A stretch of DNA of 64,000 nucleotides from Imbricaverruca yamaguchii. Lineage: Eukaryota > Arthropoda > Thecostraca > Neoverrucidae. Positions 36,085-47,101 of this stretch are shown here, piece after piece. The notes beneath the pieces are model-generated. The model saw only the letters and a program-made list of their open reading frames with translations. It was not told the origin of the DNA and did not search any database. A program made the translations under genes and the position numbers. Position 1 is the stretch's first letter; each line of letters opens with the position of its first letter. The DNA is taken from assembly GCA_034440575.1 (NCBI GenBank), contig JAOTOL010001139.1, forward strand, positions 176,001-240,000, written 5' to 3'.

Positions 36085-37725
36085 ATCAGCCATCATGGCG
36101 GCGTCCCAGCGTCCCTGATACCTGATGGAATCTTTTCATGTCCTGATGGAACCTCTCCCCCTGCTCGTCGCTCATTGATCCCTGATTCTCAGGAAGCCGA
36201 TCCATATGCGAGAATAAGTAATGCATGTTGATGCTCATGTTGCATCCGAGTTTTCTGAAAGCAGTCAGCATACTGGTGACAAGTCCTGCGTAGTTCCTGG
36301 ACTTGTTGTTCCCAAGAAAGTTCTTCACGACCAGAACGAAAGCCTTCCGCGCTTCCAGTTCCACTTCGTTCATTGAGTTTTCAAACTCCGGATCTCTGAT
36401 GAGCTGACGGATTTGAGTACCGTCAGAGATGCCAGCTTTCAACTTCTCCAAGGTCAATCCTGGACAAGCCTTGCACAAGTAAATGAAGAGCTTTGGTAAG
36501 CTCTTCACTTGTCACCATCCCCTTACCATCCTTGTTCCGAGCTTTGGTAAGCTGCTTGATCAAGCCGAGCTTGATGTGCAGCGGTGGGAAGATTATCCTG
36601 TCTCTGTCCACGAAATGATTGTTGATGACGTTCCTTGCTCTGCAAAGCACCAATTTCTCCTGCACTGGCCAGTCCTTCTTCGTGTGATGCTGAGCGGTGC
36701 CCCTACTATCCCACATGCACAGAAAGTATGGGTACTTGGTGAACCCGGACTGTTGTCCCAACAAAAAGCTCACCATCTTCAGGTCAACACAAATAAACCA
36801 CCCGTGCTGATCATAACGAATTTCCTCCAGCACATACTTCACCGCTTCATACTTCTCCTCCAATGTAGTCGAGTGAGCGAGGGGTACAGAAGCAAACTGG
36901 TTGCCGTTGTGCAGCAGAACACGTTTCAGGGATCGCTTGCTGCTGTCAATAAACAGTTTCCAATATTTGGGTTCGTACTGTGTCGCTCCAAGCTTGTGCA
37001 GAAGCTGCGCAATATCTGTACAGTACATCAAGCCCTTCTCTTCAGAGAAGAAACGAAGGCACTTTTGATGCCTGTTGCGGTAGAAGGTGATGCGAGCACT
37101 ATCAGAGAGGAGGTTTTTTTTCCTTTAATCCGGATGCCGACAGTTCGACAGAGGACTTTGACAAGCTGAGATCGGGAACTAGATTATTTAGCTCATTTTT
37201 TGAAAAAAAAAGATGTGGAGCATCATCGTCAAGAACCACTTCTTCTCCATTTTCTTGAACACTGGAGGAATCGTCACTAATGCCAGGAAGTTCTCCAAAG
37301 ACAGGTACTGAAATTTCATCACAATGAGCTACAGGCCGACGTGCTGATTGAAGATGAGGATACCTGAGGCTGCTCCGGTTCTTTCTGTTGATCGCAGTCG
37401 CATCAATAGCACAGAAATAGCGGTCGGTGCCATGGTTTGTCGGCTTACTCCAAACCATGGGAATTCCTAACTTCGGACAACTCTTCCTGCCCTTGGTCCA
37501 CTGACGCAGATACTCGGTGCATGTCCTGAATACCATGTGTGGCGCCCAAACTTTATCCTGGTCACCAAGTTGAATACCAAAATATGCATGGTAAGCACGC
37601 TTTATGAAACCTGTGACTGGATTCCTGTTAGGGACAATTGTGTATTCGCCGCAGATGCAGCAGAATATGTCGGTCTTATTTTTGCAAGCTCTTCTGGTCG
37701 AAGCCATTTCATTCACCTGTGACAC
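36085..37725 (-). pseudogene. Broken copy of an uncharacterised invertebrate repeat protein
   Basis: Three minus-strand frames (37102-37725, 36423-37031, 36086-36508) together give one protein pattern. It begins with a zinc-finger-like segment (CCICGEYT, later CTEYLRQW) and IPMVWSKPTNHG. The middle has YWKLFIDSSKRSLKRVLLHN, FICVDLKMVSFLLGQQ and TKYPYFLCMWDSR. The C-terminal part has FPPLHIKLGLIKQL, FLGNNKSRNY, and MSDEQGERFHQD, ending at MMAD. I recognise these blocks from multicopy unnamed proteins of invertebrates. One frameshift lies in an A-run near 37117; another near 36490 goes with a short duplication of GAGCTTTGGTAAGCT. The protein pattern stops at about 36085, where the LINE begins. 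The aspartates in FIDSS and CVDLK and the Glu in DEQGE could form an RNase H-like triad; this is inference. Confidence 0.7.
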
Positions 37726-38335
37726 AAAAATACCAATTAGTCATAAATTGGCGCAAGTAAACTCTTCAGAGTTCGTTATTTCAAGAAATAAAAAATAATT
37801 TTGCATCACATAAAACGAAAATCCCCGTACATGCAAACAAATACGTAAGAATCAACATGTGACCATAGCTCAAAAAGTTGACCTGATTGAGCAAAACCAA
37901 TGTGATTTTTTTTTATTCAGCACATCAAAATTGCCCTAAATCAGCTAAACAAACTTAGACAATAAATGTTGTTTTGACCAGTGTAATCGAACTCTTGACG
38001 TGCGTGCCACGTAACATCGATTTAGTAAACGAGATGTAGCTATTCAAAACACTCTTTCCTATTTCGTGCCGTTTTTTTAATGACGCTCTCATTACGCACA
38101 AGCCCATTACAGGTTATACGGGCAATCGCTCACCTGGATGCTCAGCGGTAGCGAGAAGCGACAGAACGGCACACGGTATTTTGGTTGAAAGACCAGCGCT
38201 CTACCCCTGGGCTAACTTGTCTCCTTTTCGGGTCATGTTCACTCGTATATTTCCACCACAGTCGTGGCACAACGTTGGTGAATACACACGACAGGCCACA
38301 TTCGTCGTGCACGGCCGCCCTGATTCGTGACTTTG
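37726..38335. other. Unassigned AT-rich DNA with a weak tRNA-like segment
   Basis: Near 38185-38218 the minus strand reads TAGCCCAGGGGTAGAGCGCT, like a tRNA D-arm with A box. A convincing B box does not follow, so at most it is a worn SINE head. Confidence 0.3.
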
Positions 38336-38475
38336 CCTGTTTGGTGCAAACATGGTGCCTGCTTGGTGCAGCCATGGTCTCTGCTTGGAGCAGCCATGGT
38401 GTCTGCTCTGTGCAGCCGTGTTGCCCGCTCGGTGCAGCCGTGGTGCCCACTTGGTGTGGTACTGTACCCATTCGG
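38336..38475. repeat. Minisatellite of about 25-bp units
   Basis: Variants of GGTGCAGCCATGGTGTCTGC repeat five or six times. Frames on both strands across it are by-products. Confidence 0.8.
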
Positions 38476-39505
38476 TGCGGCACTTGTGATTGAGTGATTG
38501 AGATAATTCCATGGAGCTTTCTGGCCATCTCGCGTCTGTAGCACTTATATTTTTTAATCGAAACATTTTATGCGACGATGCAGTGAAGTTGACTTTTGTT
38601 TTATTAAGGAAAACGACTTATTCAGCTTCTTGCATTTTATAGGACTGAAGTTGCCGCATGTGCCAAGATTAATTTAGGCGTGTTTTCTAGTATGACCCCG
38701 AGTGATTCGTAAACGTACTCGTTCTACAGTGGAAAACTCCCGATCCAGATCGATGGGGTGGGGGCAAAAGATAGCTTAGCCCTCATTCAAGCCGCTTGGA
38801 GAGGGACCAAGCACCACAGATCCACCAGTGGCTACAATGGAGCCGAGGTATACGAGTCGCGAGCTGCAACGGAGCTGAGATATGACGTTTGTGTTACAAT
38901 GGGGCCCGAACGGTCGGATAAAAAGTCCAATAATTAGGTGGAAATTGACACCTAATACAACTTTTTCTCATATCGCCTCTGAATTATTTTCGTGTCCTTA
39001 CATTGTGCTACTCGTGATGTATTCAAAGGCAAATTTGTCCAATTGTATATGATAATAAGCATTCATAATATCCATGGAGAACGCTTCGTGAAACATCCCA
39101 CGAAGTTCCACACTAGATGCATATGAAATATCATCACATATTTCATTCACGTCCCAAATGAGCTTCACAACTGTTCCAGTGGCGATGCAGATTATCCTCC
39201 ATGTCATTCCTCCCTCGCTTTCTAATGTTTCGAACATTTCGATTAATACATTTGGGCACTATATGGACAATGTACTCGATGCGCCCTGAAGCCCTAATAA
39301 CTAACTCGATCAATAAATTGATGACGTTCCCTCATCACTGACGAACTTTCCTACATTGACAGACCACCGAAAATGAAATGTAGAACATGCGTGCGCCCTC
39401 TTTTTTTTTGCAGCCGAAGGCCACTCCTGGGCAGAGAAACTCTTGATAACAAACGCCCCTGTCGGACGCTCCTTCCCTACCCTAAGAATCGTCATCAACT
39501 AACAG
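38476..39505. other. Unassigned DNA
   Basis: A minus-strand frame at 38998-39237 contains FSMDIMNAYYHIQLD, faintly like a reverse transcriptase palm motif, but with no supporting neighbouring motifs. Nothing else is recognisable. Confidence 0.35.
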
Positions 39506-39625
39506 CAGCCCTCCAGAGAAATAGCGCATCTCAAGACGATTGCCGCCATGCATATTCCTTGATCTGGCTTTGCCGTGGAATTCAATTCAAATTCAATCAT
39601 CCTGACACATTCGATGAATGGGACG
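39506..39625 (+). CDS. Candidate internal exon, phase 1-1
   Basis: A 120-bp open segment lies between an acceptor ending CAACTAACAG and a GTGAGT donor at 39626. It reads 2 nt, 39 codons, 1 nt. The peptide includes DDCRHAYSLIWLCRGIQF and NHPDTFDEWD. Phase matches the other candidate exons on this strand. Base composition is less GC-biased than at 28378, and the acceptor has a weak pyrimidine tract but a branch-like CTAAC. I do not recognise the peptide. Confidence 0.22.
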
Positions 39626-40820
39626 GTGAGTGATTCTTGTATGTCATTACATTTCCATGAAACAGTTCTTTGCAGAATATTACGAGGGTAGTTGGCTATA
39701 GTCAGGTGCTCTCACAATGTTTCTTTATGAGAAGTATGTATCACAACCGTATCACAGTCACACTGAGTGGTACGATAAGGAATTAGGGCACAGTTGGACA
39801 GCACTTTCGATAATTTTCCCAAACATGCCGCACCAGACTCGGATTTGTCACGGATAGCATCGCTGATCTCGAGATCATTGAGCGATTCCATTTCTCATCA
39901 CGGCGCCACATACCTACCCGAAGACGAAACGGGTCGCGAGGTAAATGTGCTGAACGTTTTGCATGCATCCATAGTTTTTCCATAGTTCCAACTTAAAAAT
40001 GTCATCATCGCTCACTCCTGTCCTTTACTTACCTAAAGAAGATGTTGCGCCAATCTCCGTATCTCTGCGGGCCGGCATTGCACCCGAAGATCACGGGGCA
40101 GATGGGGCACCTGAGACGCACGACACAGAGCAGATCTTGGCATTCCTCAACTATTTTACGTGGCGTGAAACATGGTAGCATTCATGGATGTCGACGCGTT
40201 GAAAAAAAAACTGTGGGGCAAAGGAGATTCAGACCAAGATAACCCACCTAAATCCAAACCTGACTGGATTTGGGAATCTCAGCATTTTGGTTTCGGAAAG
40301 TTCATTTTTGTGGGACACTTCATGCATAAATACACGGAACGTTGTGAGGAAAAGCATTGGTCCACCAACTTGAAATTGAGCACCATAGGGGTCGATGTCA
40401 ACCCTCGCTCATATCGGTTGATGCATAGTGGCCGATGTTAACCGTTCACGAAGGGGTCGAGCCCACTCTATGATCCTCGGAACTAAGCGTGCTAGGGTAA
40501 AATTATAACGGAGTTGGAAACCCTGTTCAACTTAAGGTTCATTGATGTCTTACAAACGTCGACAGGTTCCATATATAATTCGATTTATACTCTCTAATTA
40601 TGGCTATGGAGAGGACAATCCTTGAATAATCGAATACGGAGAGGATATTTACTTTCACATATATATATCAGGAGTTACTTTTGCACTTTTCAATAAATCT
40701 GGAGCACTTTGTCACAGGTCAAACAGTAGCATGCAACCGCCAAATGAGAACAGAAAATCAGATAATAATTATATAGAGAGGATAAAGTTATCAATGACAA
40801 ACATTCGAAAACCGGCGGTT
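39626..40820. other. Unassigned DNA with short coding-like frames on both strands
   Basis: Plus-strand frames near 39794-39985 and 40172-40441 and a minus-strand segment at 40037-40172 (ending at a GTAAGT donor, with CVVRLRCPICPVIFGC) look somewhat protein-like, but they contradict each other in strand and frame. I cannot choose one. Confidence 0.3.
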
Positions 40821-40868
40821 ATTCTGGCAGATCACGTATGCCCTCCCCCATACGTGATCTGCCGGAAT
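40821..40868. repeat. Near-perfect 20-bp hairpin
   Basis: Arms of 20 bp (ATTCTGGCAGATCACGTATG and its reverse complement with one G:T-compatible change) are separated by the 8-nt loop CCCTCCCC. Confidence 0.85.
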
Positions 40869-41788
40869 TGACTCTTGGTTACGGTGACAAGTAAGTCATG
40901 CTTAACGGAACAAGGTTTGTAATTTTCGGCGGTATCTGAGGTGCCGTTAACTTGTGCAGTATGCATGTGTATACATTAAATAAAAGGTTTATAATTGTGC
41001 CCGTTTGTCAAGCACGATACTTACAAGCCGTTGCCGCCCGGTGATATGCTATATGAGCTCATTTTCCGTCCAATGTATGTACCTATCCGTCGGAGTGAAG
41101 GAATATGTGCACACAAATTTAACGAATGTTAAATGCACAATAATATAGCTCACTGCAATTATATTTGACTGACTGCAATCTGGGCTCTCCTTTCACAAGG
41201 GAAATAAAAGTTTTTTTTCCATATGTACAAGTGGAGAACATGGAGCACGACGCACATCATGATGTGGGAGGGAAGCGCGGGAGTGACAACCTTCAATTGT
41301 CCAGATCCGCGACACCTCGGCATATATTAAACTAACTTAGAAACTCAACACAAACCTAGTACCAGCGAGTCAAATAGCACAGGACAGACTATGGCATGGG
41401 AGTTTGAGATGGCAGGCGGATCAGCGTCCGGTTCTGGATCTCAATCAGCGATCCTGTTGTGCACTTAGGCGCGGCTACAAGGAACAGGACAATTCATCAC
41501 GGAACGCCTGACGCCGGCAAGGCAGCGCATATTCAACCAGTTGCTCGAGCAGAGGCGGGAACGCCAGGTGACTACAGTGTTTTCAACAGCCGGAACAGTG
41601 TACGTAGTCGTGTCGCTTGGGACCAGGCACCTAGACGACCGTCATCTGATGCTACACCTTCTGGGGATGGCCAGCGTTGTGCCTCCCCAGTGGTCAGAGG
41701 AAGTTGCACCAGGAGGAATCAACAAGAGGGAGCGGATGGTGCGCACCGCAGTCAGTCAGTCAGATGGATTAGGAACGAGCAGGATTGC

Positions 41789-42447
41789 AGGAAAGAGAGA
41801 AAGAGAGGGAGAGAAGGGGAGAGGGAGAGGGAGAGAGGAAGAGGGAGAGGGAGAGAAGGGGAGAGGGAGAGGGAGAGAGGAAGAGGGAGAGGGAGAGGGA
41901 GAGAGGAAGAGGGAGAGGGAGAGAGGAAGAGGGAGAGGGAGAGAGGAAGAGGAAGAGGAAGAGGAAGAGGAAGAGGAAGGGGAAGAGGAAGAGGAAGAGG
42001 AAGAGGAAGAGGAAGAGGAAGAGGAAGAGGAAGAGGAAGAGGAAGAGGAAGAGGAAGAGGAAGAGGAAGAGGAAGAGGAAGAGGAAGAGGAAGAGGAAGA
42101 GGAAGAGGAAGAGGAAGAGGAAGAGGAAGAGGAAGAGGAAGAGGAAGAGGAAGAGGAAGAGGAAGAGGAAGAGGAAGAGGAAGAGGAAGAGGAAGAGGAA
42201 GAGGAAGAGAGAGGAAGAGGAAGAGGAAGAGGAAGAGGAAGAGGAAGAGGGAAGAGGAAGAGGAAGAGGAAGAGGAAGAGGAAGAGGAAGAGGAAGAGGA
42301 AGAGGAAGAGGAAGAGGAAGAGGAAGAGGAAGAGGAAGAGGAAGAGGAAGAGGAAGAGGAAGAGGAAGAGGAAGAGGAAGAGGAAGAGGAAGAGGAAGAG
42401 GAAGAGGAAGAGGAAGAGGAAGAGGAAGAGGGAGAGGGAGAGAGGGG
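41789..42447. repeat. 659-nt pure purine tract, mostly GAGGAA hexamers
   Basis: From 41789 to 42447 there is no pyrimidine on the plus strand. GAGAGG-type units at the left give way at about 41938 to nearly uninterrupted GAGGAA repeats, with two phase slips near 42208 and 42250. The three plus frames read Gly-Arg, Glu and Arg-Lys repeats and the minus frames Ser, Leu-Pro and Phe-Leu; none is a gene. Confidence 0.97.
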
Positions 42448-42610
42448 TGGGAGATGGTGATGAGGATGTGTCAAGGATAGGAAGGAGCAGAGGAAAGAGA
42501 GCATGGCAGGCGATAGGGGATCCATAGAACAGGAAACGACCTGTAGCGATGCACTTGTTCAATACGTACTGGGAATGATAACCTGCATGAAATGTATTAG
42601 CATAATATCT

Positions 42611-42633
42611 AGGTGCCTGGGGACCAGGCACCT
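42611..42633. repeat. Perfect hairpin at the duplication junction
   Basis: AGGTGCCTGG and CCAGGCACCT surround a GGA loop exactly where the second copy begins. Confidence 0.8.
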
Positions 42634-43549
42634 AGACGACCGTCATCTGACGCTACACCTTCTGGGGACGGCCAGCGTTGTGCCTCCCCAGTGGTCAGAG
42701 GAAGCTACACCAGGAGAAATCAACAAGAGGGAGCGGATGGTGCGCGCCGCAGTGGGGTGACCACAGACGTGCAGCAACTTCGGCCTGGTGCCGCGCGACA
42801 GATAGCTTCTGCCGCGATGGCGAAGTTTGTCAGGGGCCATAGCTCGAGGCAACAGCATGGGTCGCAACCAGCTCAGGGAAGCGCCGAGAACATCTCCGCA
42901 TCGTATGCGGCTATGGCGTCCGGGGCGCGACGGAGACGGGCCGCTCCCAGCGGCGCGATCCACAACACCATACAAGAGCCTGCTCACCCAAACATCACCT
43001 GACACGGGCCAGTCTATGGTCACAGAGGAAGAACTCGACAAGGGAAACCGGGAGCAGCACTCGCGGGAGCGGCCCAACCAGGATGAATATGTGCTGGCAG
43101 AGGCAGGGAAGCGTGTTGATGCACAGCACCGGGATTGTCCCAACAGCAGCGTTGTGACTGGCTTGCGTCGTCGATATCATGGCAACATTCGGCGATATAT
43201 GCTCCATGGACACAGTCAGATGGATTAGGAACGAGCAGGATTGCAGGAAAGAGAGAGAGAGAGAGGGAGAGAAAGGGAGAGGGAGAGAGGAAGAGGAAGA
43301 GGAAGAGGAAGAGGGAGAGGGAGAGAGGGGTGGGAGAAGGTGATGAGGATGTGTGAAGGATAGGAAGGAGCAGAGGAAAGAGAGCATGGCAGGCGATAGG
43401 GGGTCCATAGAACAGGAAACGACCTGTAGCGATGCACTTGTTCAATACGTACTGGGAATGATCACCTGCATTAAATGTATTAGCATAATATCAGCCAATG
43501 TGTGTGGACTGAGGGGCCAGTTGAAGAGGAGAGCGCTCCTTTTGTTATT

Positions 43550-43728
43550 GTAAATTTAATCCGAGTTGTTGCTAGGTGACATTAGGAACTAGGGTTCTAT
43601 TGCTAAGCAGAGCTTGTTGTGTGAACCCGGGCCCCACCATCAAATCAATGAATTCCAGTTCAACGACAGAATTTCGATTGAAAGTTTAACGTGTCGTCAA
43701 TGCACCGACACAGCCGCTCGGTAGCTCA
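43550..43728 (-). mobile_element. 5'-truncated tRNA-derived SINE, copy 3
   Basis: The reverse complement matches the 3' body of the copy at 1549: the block with CTCTGCTTAGCAATAGAACC, the CTGCCGTTGAACTGGA-type block, and CTACCGGGCGGCCGTGTCGG in altered form. The tRNA head is missing, as expected for incomplete reverse transcription. Confidence 0.8.
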
Positions 43729-43792
43729 GTTTCAATCACTGGATCTAGAAAACGTCTTCTACATTATAATGAAATATAACATGTATGGACGG

Positions 43793-44132
43793 CAGGGGCG
43801 GAATCAGGAGTTATTATGTGGCAGAAGCTTATTAGGAGGGGCGTCACGGCAAAAGTGCCTACCTGGAGGGGCGGCTTTACCTTCCGAGGGGCGCCCCTGG
43901 CTGAAAATTACGTGGGTGGGGGATGGGGGTGCATTCGAGCAGCCTTTCCCAAGGAGCCCCTTCTCCTCCCAGTGGGCCTCTGGATGAAACATTCGAAGAG
44001 GAGACTGTGCTCGAGCATTCCCAGAAGGGCGCCTTTTCCCGGATGGAGAGGGGCAACCTCCCATATGGGGGGGGGGGGGCACATGCCCATATTGTCCTCT
44101 CCGTTGAATCCAATCCTGATCCACTCCAACGT
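43793..44132. mobile_element. Possible short non-autonomous element
   Basis: The left AGGGGCGGAATCAGGA and the reverse complement of the right end GAGTGGATCAGGAT are similar, with G/C runs inside both ends and several GGAGGGGCG-type subrepeats. No target duplication is clear. It may belong to the class with GGCGGATCCAGG-like ends. Confidence 0.35.
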
Positions 44133-44265
44133 GACGTCGACTAGACTCCTCGGTTGTGAAATATACCAAAAAGGTTAATCTGAATAATTGGTTCATTCAC
44201 GGAACACGAGGCTTGTCGGAAGACGAGGACGGCGGAAGTATCAGACCCGCAAATGCTATTAACAG

Positions 44266-44469
44266 GATATCTGTGGAGACTGTTCAATGTGTCCATGTGC
44301 CCATTCTGCCAATGCCTCAATGAACCGTTTGAAATTCACAGACTGGATATTCTTGCGGCTCAGCTGCTGGAATCAGCGTGCCCAGCAGTGCCATCTGTGG
44401 ACCACCTGCGAACCAGCGCTTCCCACTTGCTCCGCCACCTCGACCGGGCCGATCTGATCGACTGGATCG
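44266..44469 (+). CDS. Candidate internal exon, phase 1-1
   Basis: A 204-bp open segment follows an acceptor TGCTATTAACAG and precedes a consensus GTGAGT donor at 44470. It reads 2 nt, 67 codons, 1 nt. The peptide has a Cys-rich start (YLWRLFNVSMCPFCQCLNEP) followed by an apparently helical part (LDILAAQLLESACP, LRTSASHLLRHLDRADLIDW). Oddly, the same frame continues after the donor: one TAG, then about 50 further open codons (VPDFTEIGFDPAALVSKLL) to a TAA at 44630. So the alternative is a decayed longer reading frame of a mobile element with a nonsense mutation. I do not recognise the family. Confidence 0.35.
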
Positions 44470-44639
44470 GTGAGTAGGCGGTGCCGGACTTCACGGAGAT
44501 CGGCTTCGATCCGGCTGCTCTCGTGTCGAAGCTATTGACTGATTTGGTGAGTGAACAGCCGGTGGACTTCATGCATCAGCACGTCACTGGTGGCCCGCGT
44601 TACATTTTCGATAGATATCAAACAAGGTAAAATTAGACA

Positions 44640-46363
44640 AATTACCGCAGCACGACAGTAAACACGACTGCGTGTAACTTACTGCATAATTAGGGTAGGA
44701 TGACTTACTTAGGTAGGATAATTTACTTAAAGTAAATGTGTGACCAGGTGTGATGAGGTCGTATCCAGTGTTTTTTTAAAATCTACACTCTACAATTTTT
44801 ATCCGTCTCTTTCATCCCATAGCTACGTGGTCCCGAAATGGTCAGAGCTGGCCGAAAAGCTGTAACACAAGCACCGAACACCTGACACCAAGCATTGCGA
44901 CGCAATGTCTTGCTATCTGTACATCGCGCTCGGTAAGGAATGACTTATAATATGCGACTGTGACGCGAAGTATTGCAACAAGGTAAGCTGTCACGACTGC
45001 AAGGTGTGAATGTCTTGTCGGGCAGCCCAGATGGGCGTTCTGCCAAACATGTAGGGACTGCCTGACATATATACGGGCTTCGCCCTCTCCCATAGTGCAT
45101 TTTACCAGTACACGGTCAACAGTTTAGTCGGGTAAGACCAAAGCGGCTCGATTTGATGGGCTCACCTCCACGATCCCGTGCACCGTCTCAGGGCTGTGGT
45201 GCGCTGAGCTCCGCACTCATCCCAGAGGAGGATGCGACATCTTGGCTGAGACGAGAGCCGGCCGGGGCCAGCGGCAGCAAGATGGCGACGCAATCCCGGC
45301 GGGCGCAGAACTCGTTTGATATAGAGACGATTAGGCGACAGTGGGGTGCTTTTGGCAGAACTCCGCTCACCTTCAATTGACGGGGCCGCCGGCGGAGCCT
45401 GCTCGCCTATCCCCAAGCGTAGGCTTCCGTTTCTCGGTGACGCTGTACACCAGAATGTTGAAAAATAGTCAAAGAAATCAGAGTGCCCGAGAGCGAACGG
45501 TGCGCGTTCATCGCCAATGAAGAGGAATGTGAATGGAACCAGAATTGGAGCCGAATCCAGCACATTTCGTAACTGTAGGTAGTATTTGAAACGCTATGTA
45601 CAGCTCATGTGCAGATTCCGAGACCGTGGAACCGGTACGACTGGCGGCCACGATGAGTGCGTGCAGTCGCCGGAAGCAATAAGTTTGAAACATGGTCGTG
45701 CTGAGATTGAACTTTCATGCCGAAACAAAATAAAAACAACAGCAAGAACGCCGGTGAGCGAGACTAGGCAGGCTGGTTTCGTCCCCAGGGTTCAGCACAT
45801 GTAGTGGTAAGGAAACCATCTGTGACGGGATTTCCTTCTCCAAGCGTGTATTTCATTTTGTTTCAGCCGAAAACTAAGCTTTCGAATTCATACATTCATG
45901 AACGGCTTCAGATGCTTCCTCAATACTTCATATGGGCACTGAACCACAACTACGGCGGTTCCAAGAGGTACCGTCCGGACAGCGGTTCCATGCGATAGGC
46001 GCAGAACACCCCGAGCAGTCGGCGCGCCCTTGTTCATGAATCCACCACCACCACCACGGAACCTATGTCGTCAGAAAGCCCAGAGATGTTTGTGAGGTCA
46101 GGGAAGGGAGGGAGAGTGCAAGGCCCGAGATAACTTTATCATGATATTCATTTTGTGAACTAACTGCCTTTCGACCGGATCCGACGCTATTTCCTCCGTG
46201 TAGATTTACTCGTAAAACTTGCTTTGCGTGTATCTGACAAATATGAGAGAACCGTGTTGTTAATCTTCACGCAGATAATTATTGAAACGCTTTTAACTGA
46301 CAACAAATGAATGCACTGGAGGCTGAAGTCATGCAAGTGCGACTGCTCTGACGAAGGGTGCAG
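44640..46363. other. Unassigned DNA
   Basis: A minus-strand frame of 133 codons (45162-45563) crosses a GC-rich block; no domain is recognised. A CCACCA run lies near 46043. Nothing else stands out. Confidence 0.4.
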
Positions 46364-46504
46364 GCGGCGTCGCTGCTACCGTTGTGATGCGGACAGCGCG
46401 CCTTTCTTTGCAACTGTGCTCCGCCACCACAACGGGCCCGTTCATCGATGACCTGACCCAGACGCGCCGTCACCATTGTGACGGCCACTATCTGCTGTGT
46501 AAAG
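46364..46504 (+). CDS. Candidate internal exon, phase 1-1
   Basis: A 141-bp open segment lies between an AG at 46362-46363 and a weaker GTCAGC donor at 46505, reading 2 nt, 46 codons, 1 nt. The peptide includes VVMRTARLSLQLCSATTTGP and DGHYLLCK. It shares phase and third-position C/G bias with the candidate exons at 28378 and 44266. Another open frame overlaps it, so coding status is uncertain. Confidence 0.25.
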
Positions 46505-46768
46505 GTCAGCCGCGGACGCGACTTTGTCGCGCAGCCGCTTATCAGCGTCGGCCACGTCAGACGTCATCACACAGCTCTAACTCACGCAGTGTTATAACAA
46601 CGGTGCAGTCACGTGACGGGTCGGCCGACGGCCGCCTGCCCCCTCCCCATGCCCCTGCCGCCACGCACGCGGCTCCCGTTAGTGGACGAGTGTGTTGGGA
46701 GGGGTTAACGACTAAGTTAGTGTTTTGATATTTTGTCTTGGGATGTTGTCAAGTGAGCTACTGAGCTA
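46505..46768. other. Unassigned DNA
   Basis: GC-rich at first, with nothing recognisable before the SINE. Confidence 0.4.
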
Positions 46769-46769
46769 C

Positions 46770-47101
46770 CGCCTCGGTAGCTCGGTTGGTTAAAGCGTCG
46801 GCCTGCACTTGCCTCCTTTGTCCTGGTAAGACGAAGTTCGAGTCGCTTCACGCGCTCACATTTAGCCCCCGACTTGGAGGGTCAGCTGGCAACTGGCCCG
46901 ATAAGGCCTGGGACGGACTACCGGGGTGACCGGGTCGGTGAATTAACGGCACGTTGAACTCCTGGTCAAAATTATACTGTTGAACTGGAATTAATTCATT
47001 GGGTAGTGGGGCCAGTATTCACGCAACAAGCTCTGCTTGGAAATATAATCCTGGTTCACAAAGCCACCTCAGCAAGAATTCGGACTTTATTTTTAAAAAG
47101 T
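46770..47101 (+). mobile_element. tRNA-derived SINE, copy 4
   Basis: A full-length copy with head CGGTAGCTCGGTTGGTTAAAGCG, a B-box-like AGTTCGAGTCG and the shared TGGCCCGATAAGGCC block. It ends in a T/A-rich tail near 47085-47101. It is more diverged from copies 1 and 2 than they are from each other. Confidence 0.85.

Larger units (their letters stand above)
41391..43550 (+). mobile_element. Tandemly duplicated 5' region of a probable LINE
   Basis: Two copies lie head to tail: about 41616-42610 and 42616-43492. Shared blocks include GACCAGGCACCTAGACGACC, CAACAAGAGGGAGCGGATGG and GGAACGAGCAGGATTGCAGG. The second copy contains about 450 bp (42760-43210) missing from the first, while the first has a hugely expanded purine repeat. 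Open frames in the second copy read a possible ORF1 fragment (NKRERMVRAAV; later TEEELDKGNREQHSRERPNQ). Immediately after the second copy the frame IISANVCGLRGQLKRR resembles the start of a LINE endonuclease domain, then sequence is lost at a SINE. I infer a 5' truncated or decayed LINE with repeated 5' units. Confidence 0.45.

Noticed and set aside
38998..39237. Reverse transcriptase fragment (FSMDIMNAYYHIQLD)
   Set aside because: Only one loose motif matches, and neither neighbouring motifs nor an element structure supports it.
40037..40172. Minus-strand exon with a Cys-rich peptide and a GTAAGT donor
   Set aside because: The opposite strand is equally open and there is no compatible acceptor exon; the signal is not better than chance.
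41459..42631. Very long open frames on both strands (up to 333 codons)
   Set aside because: They are forced by the GAGGAA repeat, which has no stop in any frame; the residue repeats are Gly-Arg, Glu, Arg-Lys, Ser and Leu.
45162..45563. Minus-strand frame with a GTGAGC donor-like site at about 45376
   Set aside because: GC-rich composition explains its openness, and no partner exon on that strand was found.
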